DNA from: Nocardia alni
GTDB taxonomy: Bacteria; Actinomycetota; Actinomycetes; Mycobacteriales; Mycobacteriaceae
DNA length: 64,000 bases
Assembly: GCF_019038435.1 (NCBI RefSeq)
Contig: NZ_JAGPOX010000028.1
Location: forward strand, 1 to 64,000
Direction of reading: 5' to 3'
Notes under the pieces: generated by a model
Seen by the model: only the letters and a program-made list of their open reading frames with translations
Told to the model about the DNA's origin: nothing
Database searches by the model: none
Made by a program: the position numbers and the translations under genes
Shown: in pieces, positions 27,450 through 36,700 of the stretch
Numbering within the stretch: the stretch's first letter is position 1
Layout of the letters: the number at the start of each line of letters is the position of its first letter

Positions 27450-28450
27450 CTGCGTTCCAGAATCGTGGTGACGAGCATGGTGTGATCGTCCATCCGGCGG
27501 GTCACGGTCCAGCCGAGTTCGGCGTAGGCGGCCTCGTACTCGGCTTGCGTCCACAGCCGCACGCCGGTGATCGTGTGGTAGATCTCGTAGGTCGGGGAGA
27601 ACCAGGGCTGCTGGGTCCAGTAGTCGGCCTCGAGCAGGTATCCGTCGCCGACGACCAGGCGCCGCATGTTGGGGAACCAGTCCATCCAGCCGCGCAGCAC
27701 CGCGGCGATGCCCTCGCCGTCGCTGGCGAGCTGGTGCAGCAGGAAGAACGACATCGCGGTGGTGACGCTGTCCCGGTCGACGTGCGCGAGCCAGGCGGGC
27801 GGCTGCCGCTCGGGCTGCACCGAACCGGCCAGCAGTGTGATCCGTTCGGCCAGACCGAGTTCGGCGACGTCGGCAGTGGCGGCCTCGATCACCTCGGCTT
27901 CGATATCCACGCCCAGGAATCGCTCCTGGGTGGCGATCCCGGCCAGCGCCTGCACCCGCCCGGCGTCGGCGCAGCCGAGATCGATGGTGCAGCCCGGTGT
28001 GTCGGTGGCGATGGTCTGTCCGATTCCGGCGAAGATCTCCGGCCGCCGTCGCGCGATATCGGTGCAGGCGCGCGCCACCTCACCGGCCTCGGTTGCGGCG
28101 GGGATGTATTCGTCGTGCGCCGCGCTGGAGAGCTGACGGAAGGTGGGTTCCCAGCCGCGTACGGCGCAGCGCACGAAGCCGCGGTTCTTGCCCACGTCGT
28201 GTCCGGTGTGGGTCAGGTGGTAGCGGTGGCCCCGGCGGGTGAGGAATCCGGCGCGCAGCAATCCGACGGCCACGGTCTGCTGGATGCCGGTGGTGGGGGC
28301 GATGGTATCGCCACCCAGCAGCGTCGTCCACCAACCCCAGTCGTCGGCGGCCACGATGAGCTGGCCGGCCGTCTGGCCCTCGATGACGTCGCGGATGGTG
28401 AAATCGCCGATGGCGGACTGGGTCTGGAACAGGGGTGTCACTGCGGTCAT
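27446..28450 (-). CDS. SAM-dependent methyltransferase with N-terminal helix-turn-helix
   Basis: A 334-residue protein from ATG 28450 (AGGAG 8 nt upstream). ATG 28456, two codons earlier, would give an ATGA overlap with RidA and is a real alternative. Residues 1-110 look like the winged-helix dimerisation domain of small-molecule O-methyltransferases (VGLLRAGFLTRRGHRYHLT). The class I Rossmann core has CTIDLGCADAGRVQALAG, FLGVDIEA and a region ending MRRLVVGDGYLLEADYW. It probably methylates a small molecule made or used by the operon. Substrate unknown. It is coupled to the FAD oxidase downstream by a 4-bp overlap. Confidence 0.85.
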   Translation of the reverse strand: MTAVTPLFQTQSAIGDFTIRDVIEGQTAGQLIVAADDWGWWTTLLGGDTIAPTTGIQQTVAVGLLRAGFLTRRGHRYHLTHTGHDVGKNRGFVRCAVRGWEPTFRQLSSAAHDEYIPAATEAGEVARACTDIARRRPEIFAGIGQTIATDTPGCTIDLGCADAGRVQALAGIATQERFLGVDIEAEVIEAATADVAELGLAERITLLAGSVQPERQPPAWLAHVDRDSVTTAMSFFLLHQLASDGEGIAAVLRGWMDWFPNMRRLVVGDGYLLEADYWTQQPWFSPTYEIYHTITGVRLWTQAEYEAAYAELGWTVTRRMDDHTMLVTTILERR

Positions 28451-28452
28451 GA

Positions 28453-28809
28453 TCATGTCTCCTGAATGGGGGCGATGGCGATCGCCTGGACTTCTATGAG
28501 CAGCCCCTCGATGGGCAGGGTGGTGATGGTGGTGGTCCGCGCCGGTGCGGCTGACTCGAAAAACTTGGCGAAGGCGGCGTTCCAGGCCCCGAACCACTGC
28601 CGGTCGGACAGGTAGCAGTCGAGTTTGAGCACCCGGTCCCGGGTCGATCCCGCGGCGGTGAGCGCGGCATCGAGTTGTGTCAGGACGGCGTCGGCCTGTT
28701 CGTCGAAGGTGGTGGCGGCCACGGTCATCGTGGCCGGATCGATCGCGGCCAAGCCCGAGGTGAAGACCAGGCCGCCACCGGTCCGCGCGGCGGGAAACGG
28801 CGCACTCAC
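28453..28809 (-). CDS. ridA: RidA/YjgF-family protein
   Basis: A 118-residue RidA-fold protein (LVFTSGLAAIDPATM, TFDEQADAVLTQLDAALTAAG, RVLKLDCYLSD, PARTTTITTLPIEGLLIEVQAIA). Canonical RidA hydrolyses reactive enamine/imine intermediates of amino-acid metabolism and has Arg in a PxR motif; here PARTT fits. Starts at GTG 28809, overlapping the FMN dehydrogenase stop as GTGA. Its presence beside two hydroxyacid oxidases and an amino-acid permease suggests the pathway passes through an imine or enamine. Confidence 0.9.
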   Translation of the reverse strand: MSAPFPAARTGGGLVFTSGLAAIDPATMTVAATTFDEQADAVLTQLDAALTAAGSTRDRVLKLDCYLSDRQWFGAWNAAFAKFFESAAPARTTTITTLPIEGLLIEVQAIAIAPIQET

Positions 28810-29903
28810 CGGGCCGCCTCGGTGATCCGGGCGCCGTCGATATCACCGATGGTCGCCGCCCCCGACAGGATCATGAGCGTGCGCAATTCCTCGGTGAGCA
28901 GCTCGAACACCCGGTCCACCCCGGATTCACCCGCGGCGGCCAGGCCGTAGATGGCCGCGCGCCCGATGATCACCGCGTCCGCGCCCAGGGCCAGCGCCAG
29001 ATAGATATCGCTGCCCGTGCGCACACCGCTGTCCAGCAGGATCGGCACGTCCGGCCCGGCCGCCGCGCGCACGCGTGGCAGCATCTCCAGGCTGGCCGGC
29101 GCCGGATCTGTCTGACGGCCACCGTGATTGGACACCACGAGTGCCGATGCGCCGATGTCCAGGGCACGTTCGGCCGCGGCCGGCGTGAGAATGCCCTTGG
29201 CGATCCACGGCAGCCCGAAATCGGTGGCCGCGGCGGCCAGCTGATTCCAATTCCACACCGCCCCGCCCCGTTTGAGCAGCTGTCCGAACACCTCGGCGAC
29301 GCCGGGCGCGCCGTTCTCGCCGGTGAGGTTGCCCGCGAAGTATCGCTGGTCCGGATCGAACCGATTCCCCATGTTGCGCGTGCGGAATCCGCCCACGGGA
29401 CAGTCCACTGTCACGCACAGCGCATCGAATCCGTTGTGCGCCACGTGTTCCGCGACTGCGGCGGCGTGTCCGAACGGGTGCACCTGGGCGATTCGCGCGG
29501 CCCGGGGCGCGGCCGCGTGCACCCGCTCGTAAGAGTAGGTGCCCGCCTCCGGGACGATCGAGAGCGCACCGTGCCGCTGCGCCGCTCGCGCCACCGCGAG
29601 ATGCCCGTCGGCATGATAGAGCCCGTCCCCGCCGAACGGTGCGGTCAGGATCGGCACCGCGAGCTCGAGGCCCAGCAGTTCGGTGCGGGTCGAGGGAGCC
29701 CCGACGCCGCTCATCGGTTCGGGCAGGATGCGCCAATGCTCGAAGGCCGCGAGGTTGGCGCGCAGCGTGATTTCCTTGCCTGCTCCGCCTTCGATGAAGT
29801 CCAGCACATCGGGCAGCAGGGCCGTGGCGGCGGCGCGGTGGATCTCGTCCAGGGTGCCGAAGTCGACGCGGGTGGGGTAGAAGCTGTCCAACTGCGCGGT
29901 CAT
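28806..29903 (-). CDS. FMN-dependent L-2-hydroxyacid dehydrogenase/oxidase
   Basis: A 365-residue TIM-barrel flavoprotein of the lactate/glycolate oxidase family, to which mycofactocin-system MftD also belongs. Visible motifs: LDFIEGGAGKEITLRAN, VPILTAPFGGDGLYHADGHLAVARAA, WIAKGI, VVSNHGGRQTD (catalytic His), LLDSGVRTGSDIYLALALGADAVIIGRA. It starts at ATG 29903, which overlaps the stop of a 29-codon upstream ORF as ATGA. It ends overlapping RidA. It probably oxidises an L-2-hydroxy acid or a modified amino acid. A role in maturing the adjacent peptide is possible but unproven. Confidence 0.9.
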   Translation of the reverse strand: MTAQLDSFYPTRVDFGTLDEIHRAAATALLPDVLDFIEGGAGKEITLRANLAAFEHWRILPEPMSGVGAPSTRTELLGLELAVPILTAPFGGDGLYHADGHLAVARAAQRHGALSIVPEAGTYSYERVHAAAPRAARIAQVHPFGHAAAVAEHVAHNGFDALCVTVDCPVGGFRTRNMGNRFDPDQRYFAGNLTGENGAPGVAEVFGQLLKRGGAVWNWNQLAAAATDFGLPWIAKGILTPAAAERALDIGASALVVSNHGGRQTDPAPASLEMLPRVRAAAGPDVPILLDSGVRTGSDIYLALALGADAVIIGRAAIYGLAAAGESGVDRVFELLTEELRTLMILSGAATIGDIDGARITEAAR

Positions 29904-29989
29904 GCCCCCACCTCGCTCGGTTCGGGCATGACCCCGGGAGCGGCCGTGCCTGTTGTTCGCTCGACGATGTCTATCGAACGCTCGCTCAT
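29900..29989 (-). CDS. 29-residue peptide gene inside the operon
   Basis: ATG 29989 to TGA 29902-29900. GGGAGG lies 6 nt before the ATG. The ATG overlaps the permease stop as ATGA, and its own TGA overlaps the ATG of the FMN dehydrogenase. Double 4-bp coupling plus a good ribosome site make translation likely. The peptide begins MSERSIDIVERTTG and ends PEPSEVGA, with no Cys or aromatic residue. It could be a RiPP-type precursor, a small subunit, or only a coupling leader that raises translation of the next gene. No family recognised. Confidence 0.6.
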   Translation of the reverse strand: MSERSIDIVERTTGTAAPGVMPEPSEVGA

Positions 29990-31470
29990 GCGACGCCTCC
30001 CGCGGGTTCGGCGACCGTGTCGGATGCACCTGCGCCAGTGGATTCCCGGGCGGCGACGACAGAGTGTTTGCGCCCGTAGGTGAGGTACAGCACCGCGCCC
30101 GCGGCACTCCAGATCACGAACCGCAGCCAGGTGAGCGGCTCGAATGTGGTGGCGAGCCAGATACATCCGGCGATCGCGAGCAGGGGCACGACCGGCATGA
30201 GCGGCGTGCGGAACGGGCGCGGACGGCCGGGGTCGGTGCGGCGCAGGATCATTACGCCGAGACAGACCGTGACGAAAGCGAACAGCGCGCCGATGTTCAC
30301 CAGTTCCGCCACGGTGTCGATGGGCGTCAGCCCGGCCACCACGGCGATGATCACACCCAGTACCACACTCAGCCGCATCGGCACCCCGCGTGAGCTGGTG
30401 CGGCACAGTGCCTTCGGAATGAGGCCGTCGCGGGCCATGGCGAAGACCAGACGTGTCTGCCCGTAGAAGACCATCAGCAGGCCCTTGGTGAGCGCGATCA
30501 CCGAGGCCACCAGGATCACCTTGCCGATCCAGCCCGCGCCGATCGCGGCCAGGGCGGTGGCCACGGGCGCGGCGTTGTTGAGGGTGGTGTACTTGGACAC
30601 GCCGGTCAGCACGGCGCTCACGGCCACGTACAGCACGGTCGCGATGATGACCGATCCGATGATTCCCCACGGCATGTCACGGCGCGGATTGCGCGTTTCC
30701 TCGGCCGAGGTGGCCACCACGTCGAATCCGAGATAGGCGAAGAATGCCAGGGCCGCGCCGGCGGCTATTCCGTGGACGCCGAACGGCATGAACGGCGCCC
30801 AGTTTCCCGCATGCAGATGCGGCGCGCCGAGGACGATGACGAGTATCAGGACGGCGATCGTGAGGGCCACGAGGGTTTTCACCACGGCCGCGGCGATTTT
30901 CACCTCCAAGACCAGTACGGCGACGATGACGCCGACGATGAGCACGGCCGGAAGGTTGATGACGCCGCCGTCGCTGGGGCCGGCCGATATCGCCTTCGGT
31001 AGTTCGACTCCGAACAGTGATTTCAGTGCCGCTCCGAATAGCCCGGACCAGCCGATCGCGACAGCGGCGGCCGCGACGGCATATTCGAGGAGTAAATTCC
31101 AGCCGACGAGGAATGCGGGCGCCTCACCCATGGTGGAATACGTGTACGTATAGGCGCTCCCGGATACCGGTGTCATCGAGGCCAGTTCGCTGTAGCACAG
31201 CGCGACCAGGACGCAGATCGCCCCGGCCAGCACGAATGACAGAACGATGGCCGGCCCGGCCTTGGTGGCGGCCGCGACGCCGGTGGTGACGAATATGCCC
31301 GCGCCGATAATGGTTCCGACGCCCATGGCGATCAAATCGGTACGGCCGAGGCTGCGGGTGAGGGCGCCGCCGGGGCCCGCTATGGTGTCGATCGACGCCT
31401 CGGTGCTGCGCATGCGGAACGCGGTCGCGCGGCGGGATGCCGACGGGCCGGTCCTCGTGGGTACTGCCAT
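29986..31470 (-). CDS. APC-family amino-acid permease (cationic amino-acid transporter type)
   Basis: A 494-residue protein with at least 12 hydrophobic segments. Signature: GVGTIIGAGIFVTTGVAA near residue 50, FFAYLGFDVVATSAEETRNPRRDMPWGI near 250, then FYGQTRLVFAMARDGLIP. These are typical of CAT-type amino-acid/cation symporters. The start at ATG 31470 (GGAA 7 nt upstream) is chosen because the upstream extension is unrelated. It is the first gene of a six-gene operon coupled by overlaps or near-contact. It probably imports the amino acid or derivative that the oxidoreductases process. Confidence 0.92.
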   Translation of the reverse strand: MAVPTRTGPSASRRATAFRMRSTEASIDTIAGPGGALTRSLGRTDLIAMGVGTIIGAGIFVTTGVAAATKAGPAIVLSFVLAGAICVLVALCYSELASMTPVSGSAYTYTYSTMGEAPAFLVGWNLLLEYAVAAAAVAIGWSGLFGAALKSLFGVELPKAISAGPSDGGVINLPAVLIVGVIVAVLVLEVKIAAAVVKTLVALTIAVLILVIVLGAPHLHAGNWAPFMPFGVHGIAAGAALAFFAYLGFDVVATSAEETRNPRRDMPWGIIGSVIIATVLYVAVSAVLTGVSKYTTLNNAAPVATALAAIGAGWIGKVILVASVIALTKGLLMVFYGQTRLVFAMARDGLIPKALCRTSSRGVPMRLSVVLGVIIAVVAGLTPIDTVAELVNIGALFAFVTVCLGVMILRRTDPGRPRPFRTPLMPVVPLLAIAGCIWLATTFEPLTWLRFVIWSAAGAVLYLTYGRKHSVVAARESTGAGASDTVAEPAGGVA

Positions 31471-31750
31471 GACTGTATTCCATTCGCTGGAAAATGTATT
31501 CGGTTGTTCTGTATTCAAGTGAATCAACTGGATTTTGTGAGCCTGTGAACGCAAGTAACGTGTTGGTTTCGTGTGCTGCCGAAAAGTATTGGGGTGCAAT
31601 CTATTAAGGACATGCCAATGGCGCGCGGTGGTATTTCCGCGCGTATTTCGCAGGCCGCGAGCGTTGCTGGAATTCGCCGAATCGTCGATGACGGCGGATT
31701 CTCGAGCAGAAGGGTCGTGGGGGGAAATTATGCGATTGTCGTTCGGTGTG

Positions 31751-32917
31751 TCAGTTGGCGGTCGTCACTGTGTGATCGTGGTGGTCGGAGGTGGCGTGCG
31801 CCTTCGTGCGGCGGACGACAGCGGTGGCGATGGCGATCAACGCCAACGCGACAGCCGCGGCCAGTACGGCGTCACGCATCGAGGCGACCGTTGCCACGAC
31901 GCCCAGGCCGATCGTTCCGACCGCCGCGCACAGGTACGCGACCGCCGCGAAACGTGAGGCGATCCGCGCGTGGTGATCGGGAGGCGTTGCGGCGCTGACG
32001 ATCCGCAGCCCGGTGCGATACGCGATGCCCTGCCCGCACCCGGCGACCGCCGCGCCGAACAGCAACATCGGCAGGCTCGGTATCCAGGACACCGCCGCCG
32101 CGATCGCCACGCCGAGGATGATGATCAATTGTGCGGCAACGGGTTCGGCGGGCAGAGTATTCGGCGCGAGAACGCGCTGCGCGATCCACGCGCATACCAG
32201 ATACAGCGTCACCGGCAGCGCCAGCAGGGTGAGATTCGAGGTGCCCAGCAGTATCGCGCCGTAGCTGGGCAGCAGCGCGACCACCAGTCCGGCCGAAACC
32301 CATGCGGCAATTCCGGTGAGATATCCGGTAATCGGCGGTTCGTCGCCGGATGTGGCGGCGTGCGCTGAATTCGCGACGACGGCGGTGCGCACGACGCGAT
32401 CGGACAGCACGAGCGCGGCGACGACGGCGAGCACGATCGCGTGCACGACATAGACGGTGACCCCTGGGGCTGGAAGATATTGTGCCAGCACGGCAGCCGC
32501 GAAAGTGCCCAGCGCGGAACCGAATACGGTCGCGCTCGCCATCGCGGTGCGTCCGCGCTCGCCCCGGCGCTCCAGGATCAACCCGGCCAGCGAGCCGGTC
32601 ACCAGGCCCACCGAGAGTCCGGCGCAGATCCGCGCCGCACAGGCGAGCCACGGCGAATGCGCCAGTGCCATGGCCAGATCCGCGCATACGCCGAAGCCGC
32701 TGCCGACCCCGATCCGCCACCACCACCCCCTGCGCGATAGTGGCGTCCCGAGGTACGACAGCGTCGGGGTGAGCGCGAACAGATACGCGGCGAAGATCAC
32801 CGTGATCAGCAGCGGCGCGAGCGTCCAGGCATGCCGGTAGTAGGGCATCATGCCGGTCGCCATATTCGGCTGCGCCATGATGAGCACCAGTAGTGCGCCC
32901 GGGGCCGCTAACCGCAT
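31751..32917 (-). CDS. MFS transporter
   Basis: A 388-residue, 12-helix major-facilitator protein. The conserved loop regions are short (LSRRGWWWR; RICAGLSVGLVTGSLAGLILERRGERGRTAMA between helices 4 and 5). The C-terminus is His-rich (DHHDHT). It is divergent from a TetR gene with a 26-bp imperfect palindrome 9 bp before its start, which fits an efflux pump under TetR control. Substrate unknown. The roughly 280 bp between this gene and the permease start hold the permease promoter and no other gene. Confidence 0.88.
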   Translation of the reverse strand: MRLAAPGALLVLIMAQPNMATGMMPYYRHAWTLAPLLITVIFAAYLFALTPTLSYLGTPLSRRGWWWRIGVGSGFGVCADLAMALAHSPWLACAARICAGLSVGLVTGSLAGLILERRGERGRTAMASATVFGSALGTFAAAVLAQYLPAPGVTVYVVHAIVLAVVAALVLSDRVVRTAVVANSAHAATSGDEPPITGYLTGIAAWVSAGLVVALLPSYGAILLGTSNLTLLALPVTLYLVCAWIAQRVLAPNTLPAEPVAAQLIIILGVAIAAAVSWIPSLPMLLFGAAVAGCGQGIAYRTGLRIVSAATPPDHHARIASRFAAVAYLCAAVGTIGLGVVATVASMRDAVLAAAVALALIAIATAVVRRTKAHATSDHHDHTVTTAN

Positions 32918-32925
32918 GCCGCCTC

Positions 32926-32951
32926 CTAATTGAGGAGATCTTCTCGGTTAG
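32926..32951. promoter_or_regulatory. Candidate TetR operator for the MFS gene
   Basis: Imperfect palindrome with left half CTAATTGAGGAGA and right half TCTTCTCGGTTAG; 10 of 13 paired positions match. It is immediately upstream of the MFS start and divergent from the TetR gene. Confidence 0.55.
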
Positions 32952-33126
32952 ACGATAGACAACTGGGAAGAAGTTCTCTACTCGGCTGATGTAAACGCTC
33001 GGTTTCGACACGGCCGGATACCGATGCGTCCACGGCTGTTTGCGGACAGGCCGGGACCGTTTTCCGACACGCTTTGCCCCACTCGGCGTGGCGCGATAGG
33101 CGATTGTGCAGGATGGGAGGGTGCCC

Positions 33127-33747
33127 GTGAACGCCCGCAGCGATGCCCAACGCAGCCGAGTGCTGCTGGTCGAGGCCGTCCGCAGCCTGCTGCAGGCGGG
33201 CAGGGTCGGCTTCTCCATCCCCGAACTCGCCGCCGAGGCGGGTGTCGGTGTCGCCACCGCCTACCGCCACTTCCCGACGCCGCAGGACGCGATGCGGGCG
33301 TTCCACGGCCGTGCGATCGAGCTACTGCTGGAAGCCTTCTCGCAGATCGACGCCGAGTACCCGCCGCCTGGCGACCACCGAACGCCTTCCGTCGCAGCCG
33401 ACCCGATCGAGCGCTTCCACCGATTCTGCGCCGCCTGGGTGGATCAGGCCATGCAGTGGGGCGCGGCCGTTCGCTACGTCCGCAGCAGCGCCGGATTCAT
33501 CGAACGCCTCTCCGACGGTGACGAGGCCATCACGGCCATGCACGACATCCTCGCCGACGTCCTGGAATCCCTGGCCCGCGCGGGTAAGACCACCGAATTC
33601 GACGTGACCTACGCGGTCCTGCTGTGGATCACCATCTTCGACGAACGCGTCGTCTACGACCTCGCCGAACACCGCCACTGGAAGCCCGCCGACATCACCG
33701 ACCACCTCACCCGCGCCGTCGCGGGTGCACTCGATATCACGATCTGA
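33127..33747 (+). CDS. TetR-family regulator
   Basis: From GTG 33127 (GGGAGG at 33115-33120, spacing 6) the protein has 206 residues. Two earlier GTG codons at 33106 and 33121 lie before or next to the ribosome site. DNA-binding helices: FSIPELAAEAGVGVATAYRHFPTPQDAMRAF. The ligand domain contains VRYVRSSAGFIERL. It is divergent from the MFS pump, which it probably represses together with itself. Convergent with jetC. Confidence 0.88.
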   Translation: MNARSDAQRSRVLLVEAVRSLLQAGRVGFSIPELAAEAGVGVATAYRHFPTPQDAMRAFHGRAIELLLEAFSQIDAEYPPPGDHRTPSVAADPIERFHRFCAAWVDQAMQWGAAVRYVRSSAGFIERLSDGDEAITAMHDILADVLESLARAGKTTEFDVTYAVLLWITIFDERVVYDLAEHRHWKPADITDHLTRAVAGALDITI

Positions 33748-33788
33748 CCTACTTCATCGGTTCCCTGTGTGCGTGGTCCGCTCGGCCG

Positions 33789-36700
33789 TCAAGGTGTGAG
33801 CTCCATGGCCTCTTCCAGGGTGATCGCGCCCTCGACGGCGTGGGCGATGCGGCGGCGGTTGGGGGAGCCCAGGGCTGCGGTGAGGTCCGATCCGTCGTGC
33901 TCGGCGAGCAGGTCGCGGGAGTCCCAGACCAGAAGGGTTGCGCTGACGGTGTTTTCGGCGGCGGAGTGGGCGAGGTCGTAGTGGGCACAGGCCGGGACGT
34001 GGTCGTAGGTGATCCACAGGTCGTAGCCGGTCATGAACAGGTCAAGGTCGAAATCCACCGACAGGCCCAGCAATTCGCTGCGGCCGTTGTCGTCGACGCC
34101 GGCGAATGCCTCGTCCAGGGCCAGCAGGCGGGGGGCCTGCGGGTCGGCCGAATCGAGCATGACGTGGGCGGCGGCGAACAGGGGCAGGTGCAGGGAGACG
34201 GACTGCTCACCGCCGGAGAGGGCACTGTGCCGGGCGACGGTGAGGCGGTCCTCGGTGCCGTCAGCGGTGATCAGACTGAACGAGAAGACGCGCCAGGTGC
34301 GGTAATCCAGTGTGGTGGCGAGGATTTCGGGGTACGAGCGCTCGGGGTGAGCGGCGCGTGCGGTGCGGATCTCGGCGGCGAAGTGGGCGCGGATGGTGGC
34401 CAGATCTTCGGGGCTCAGGTCCGAGGCGTCGCGGTCCAGGAGTTTGCAGACAGCGCGTGCGGATTCGGACAGGTTGTCCGCCAGTACCCAGTGCACGCCG
34501 ATGGTGTTGCCCGAGGACATGCGGCGCTGCTTCATCTCGGCGCCCATCTGCGCGATGAGTTCGCGTGCGTCGCTGGTCCGCTCATGGATCTGTTGCGCAA
34601 GACCGGTCAGCAGCGCGTCCTCCAGGATGCGGCGCTCGGCGTCGGTGAGCAGCAGTTCCTGATCCGAGCGAGCGCCGGCGATGCGCCCGGCGAAATCGGC
34701 CAGGGCCGCGGCGCCCTGATCGTCGTGCACCTGGACCACGGTCAGGCCGTCGGCGGCGTCCCATTGCAGGCGGTAGTCCTGGCGGGCGGCGGCCAGCGCG
34801 GCGTCGAACTCCTGCAGCGCGGCAGTGACCGCGGTGCGGGTGGACTTGCGGGCCGCCTCGCCTGCGCGCACGGAAGTCGTTGCCGCCGAGAGGTTCTCGA
34901 ACAGTTCGTGTACCTCGTCGGGCAGGGCCCGCTGTTCGGCCTGCGGGCCGCCGGTCTCGATTCGATACAGCAGCTGCTCGGGCGTGGACCAGGCCGCCTC
35001 GGAGCTGGGCCAGCGGCTGTCCCGCGGTGCGCCGAGCAGGCTCAGCAGATCCGGACGGGCATAGGGCGCAAGGTGTTTCACGTCGGCCAGCAGTTCGGTC
35101 AGTGCGGTGGCCAGCGAGTCGTGCGCGGCCCGGTACGCACCCTCGGCGGTGCCCACGCCCTCGATCGCGTCGGAGGCGGCCTTGCGCGCGCTCTTCTGCT
35201 CGGCGCGTGCCGCCTCGATCCGCTCACGGGCGGCCTCGAGTTCCCGATCGATATCCGCCGCGCCGGCGCCCAGCGCCTCGCGCAGCGTCTCCAGTTTGCG
35301 CAGCTGCTCCTCGTAGCCGTCGCGGGCCGCGGCCGCCTCTTCGGCGAACGCCTCGGCCAGATCCCGGGATTCGGACAGGCGGTTGTCGGCCTCACGGGCC
35401 CGCTCGTGCTCGCGCTGATGATCCCCGCGCAGGCGCAGCAACACGGTGCCGGTGTTCTCGAAATGCCGGATGGCCGCGGCCAATGCGTCCAGCTCGGCCG
35501 GATCGCGCGGGGCGTTGTGGGCCGCGGCGACCGAGCGCACCTTCTTGTCGGCGGCGGTGAATTCGGTGACCGCCTGGTCGAGTTCGCGCTCGGCCTGGGT
35601 CACGGCCTCGGCCCGGGTGCGCAGCACGCCCGCGGCCTCGGATACCGCGCGCAGTGCGGAGGTGACGGTGTTGGTGCGGGGGAGGGCCTTGGCGGCGGCC
35701 GAGATTCGCGACAGTTCGGTAGTGGCGGACTCTTGCTGTTCGGCGGCCTCGCCCGCGGTCGCCTCGGCGGCCTCGATGGCCGCGGCGAGTTCGGTCAGCC
35801 GCAGCTCGCGGCGTGCGGCCCGCGCCGTCGCGCCGATGAACTCGGCGTGCGTCTTGGTGTGCCGCCCGAGTTGGACGCCTTGGTGATAACGGCCGTCCAG
35901 CGTGATGGTCACAGGCAGAGCGCCAGGTACGTCGGATGCCACGCCGCTCGTGGTTCCGGCTCGAGCGTCTGCGTTCGTCAGTGCGGAGTGCGCGTCCCCC
36001 TTCGTTTTTCCGGCGCGCTTCCGGCCGGAGTCCGCCGTGAGATCCCGGACGGAAGCACGTTGGGGTGACGAGGAAGCGTCCCGCTGGGGCGAGGAGGTGT
36101 CGTCGGTTGTCGTGTTGACATCGCTGGATGACGGGGAGTCGGCGGGTTCGTGCGACCGCAGGGAGGAGTCGTCCGACGGGGATGCGCCAACTGCTGAGGA
36201 CATATCGGCCCAGGAGGATGAACCGTCGGCCGAGTGGGACGACTCGGCGCAGATGCTGTCCGCCAGGGCAATCGACGCCAGAATGTCGGTGACGGTCTCG
36301 CGGGGAACAGTCAGGGTGTCGGAATCTTCCTCGACGACCAGTACATCGGCGAGCGTGCGACCGGCCGGACGCAGGTCAGCCGCCGCGGGGAGCAGGAACT
36401 GGTCCGAATTATGCTGCGGCAGTTCGGCTTCCGTGGATACCCAGCCATCCAGCAGGTCGGCGGCCTGGAGTGCGGCCTCGATTCCGGCGGCTTGCTCGGG
36501 GGTGACGTGGTCGGCGAATCGGACCAGCCGCCACAGTGGTGCACCCGCACGGCCCGAACGGTCGTCGGTGCGCGCTGCGAACGGCGGTGGGGCGTCGTCA
36601 TTTTCGGCGGCGACCTGCCGCTGCTCGCCGCGCAATTCCTCGGCGCGGGCGGTGGCCTGCTCGGCGCGGGCACTGGCCTCCAAGCGCTGCGCGCGGATCT

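Noticed and set aside
28806..29989. Mycofactocin-type system (peptide plus MftD-like enzyme)
   Set aside because: The peptide lacks the C-terminal Val-Tyr and there is no radical SAM MftC, MftB or MftE gene; only the FMN enzyme family is shared.
33624..36068. 814-residue plus-strand frame antisense to jetC
   Set aside because: Shadow of the coiled-coil jetC gene; Gly/Gln-rich without any domain.
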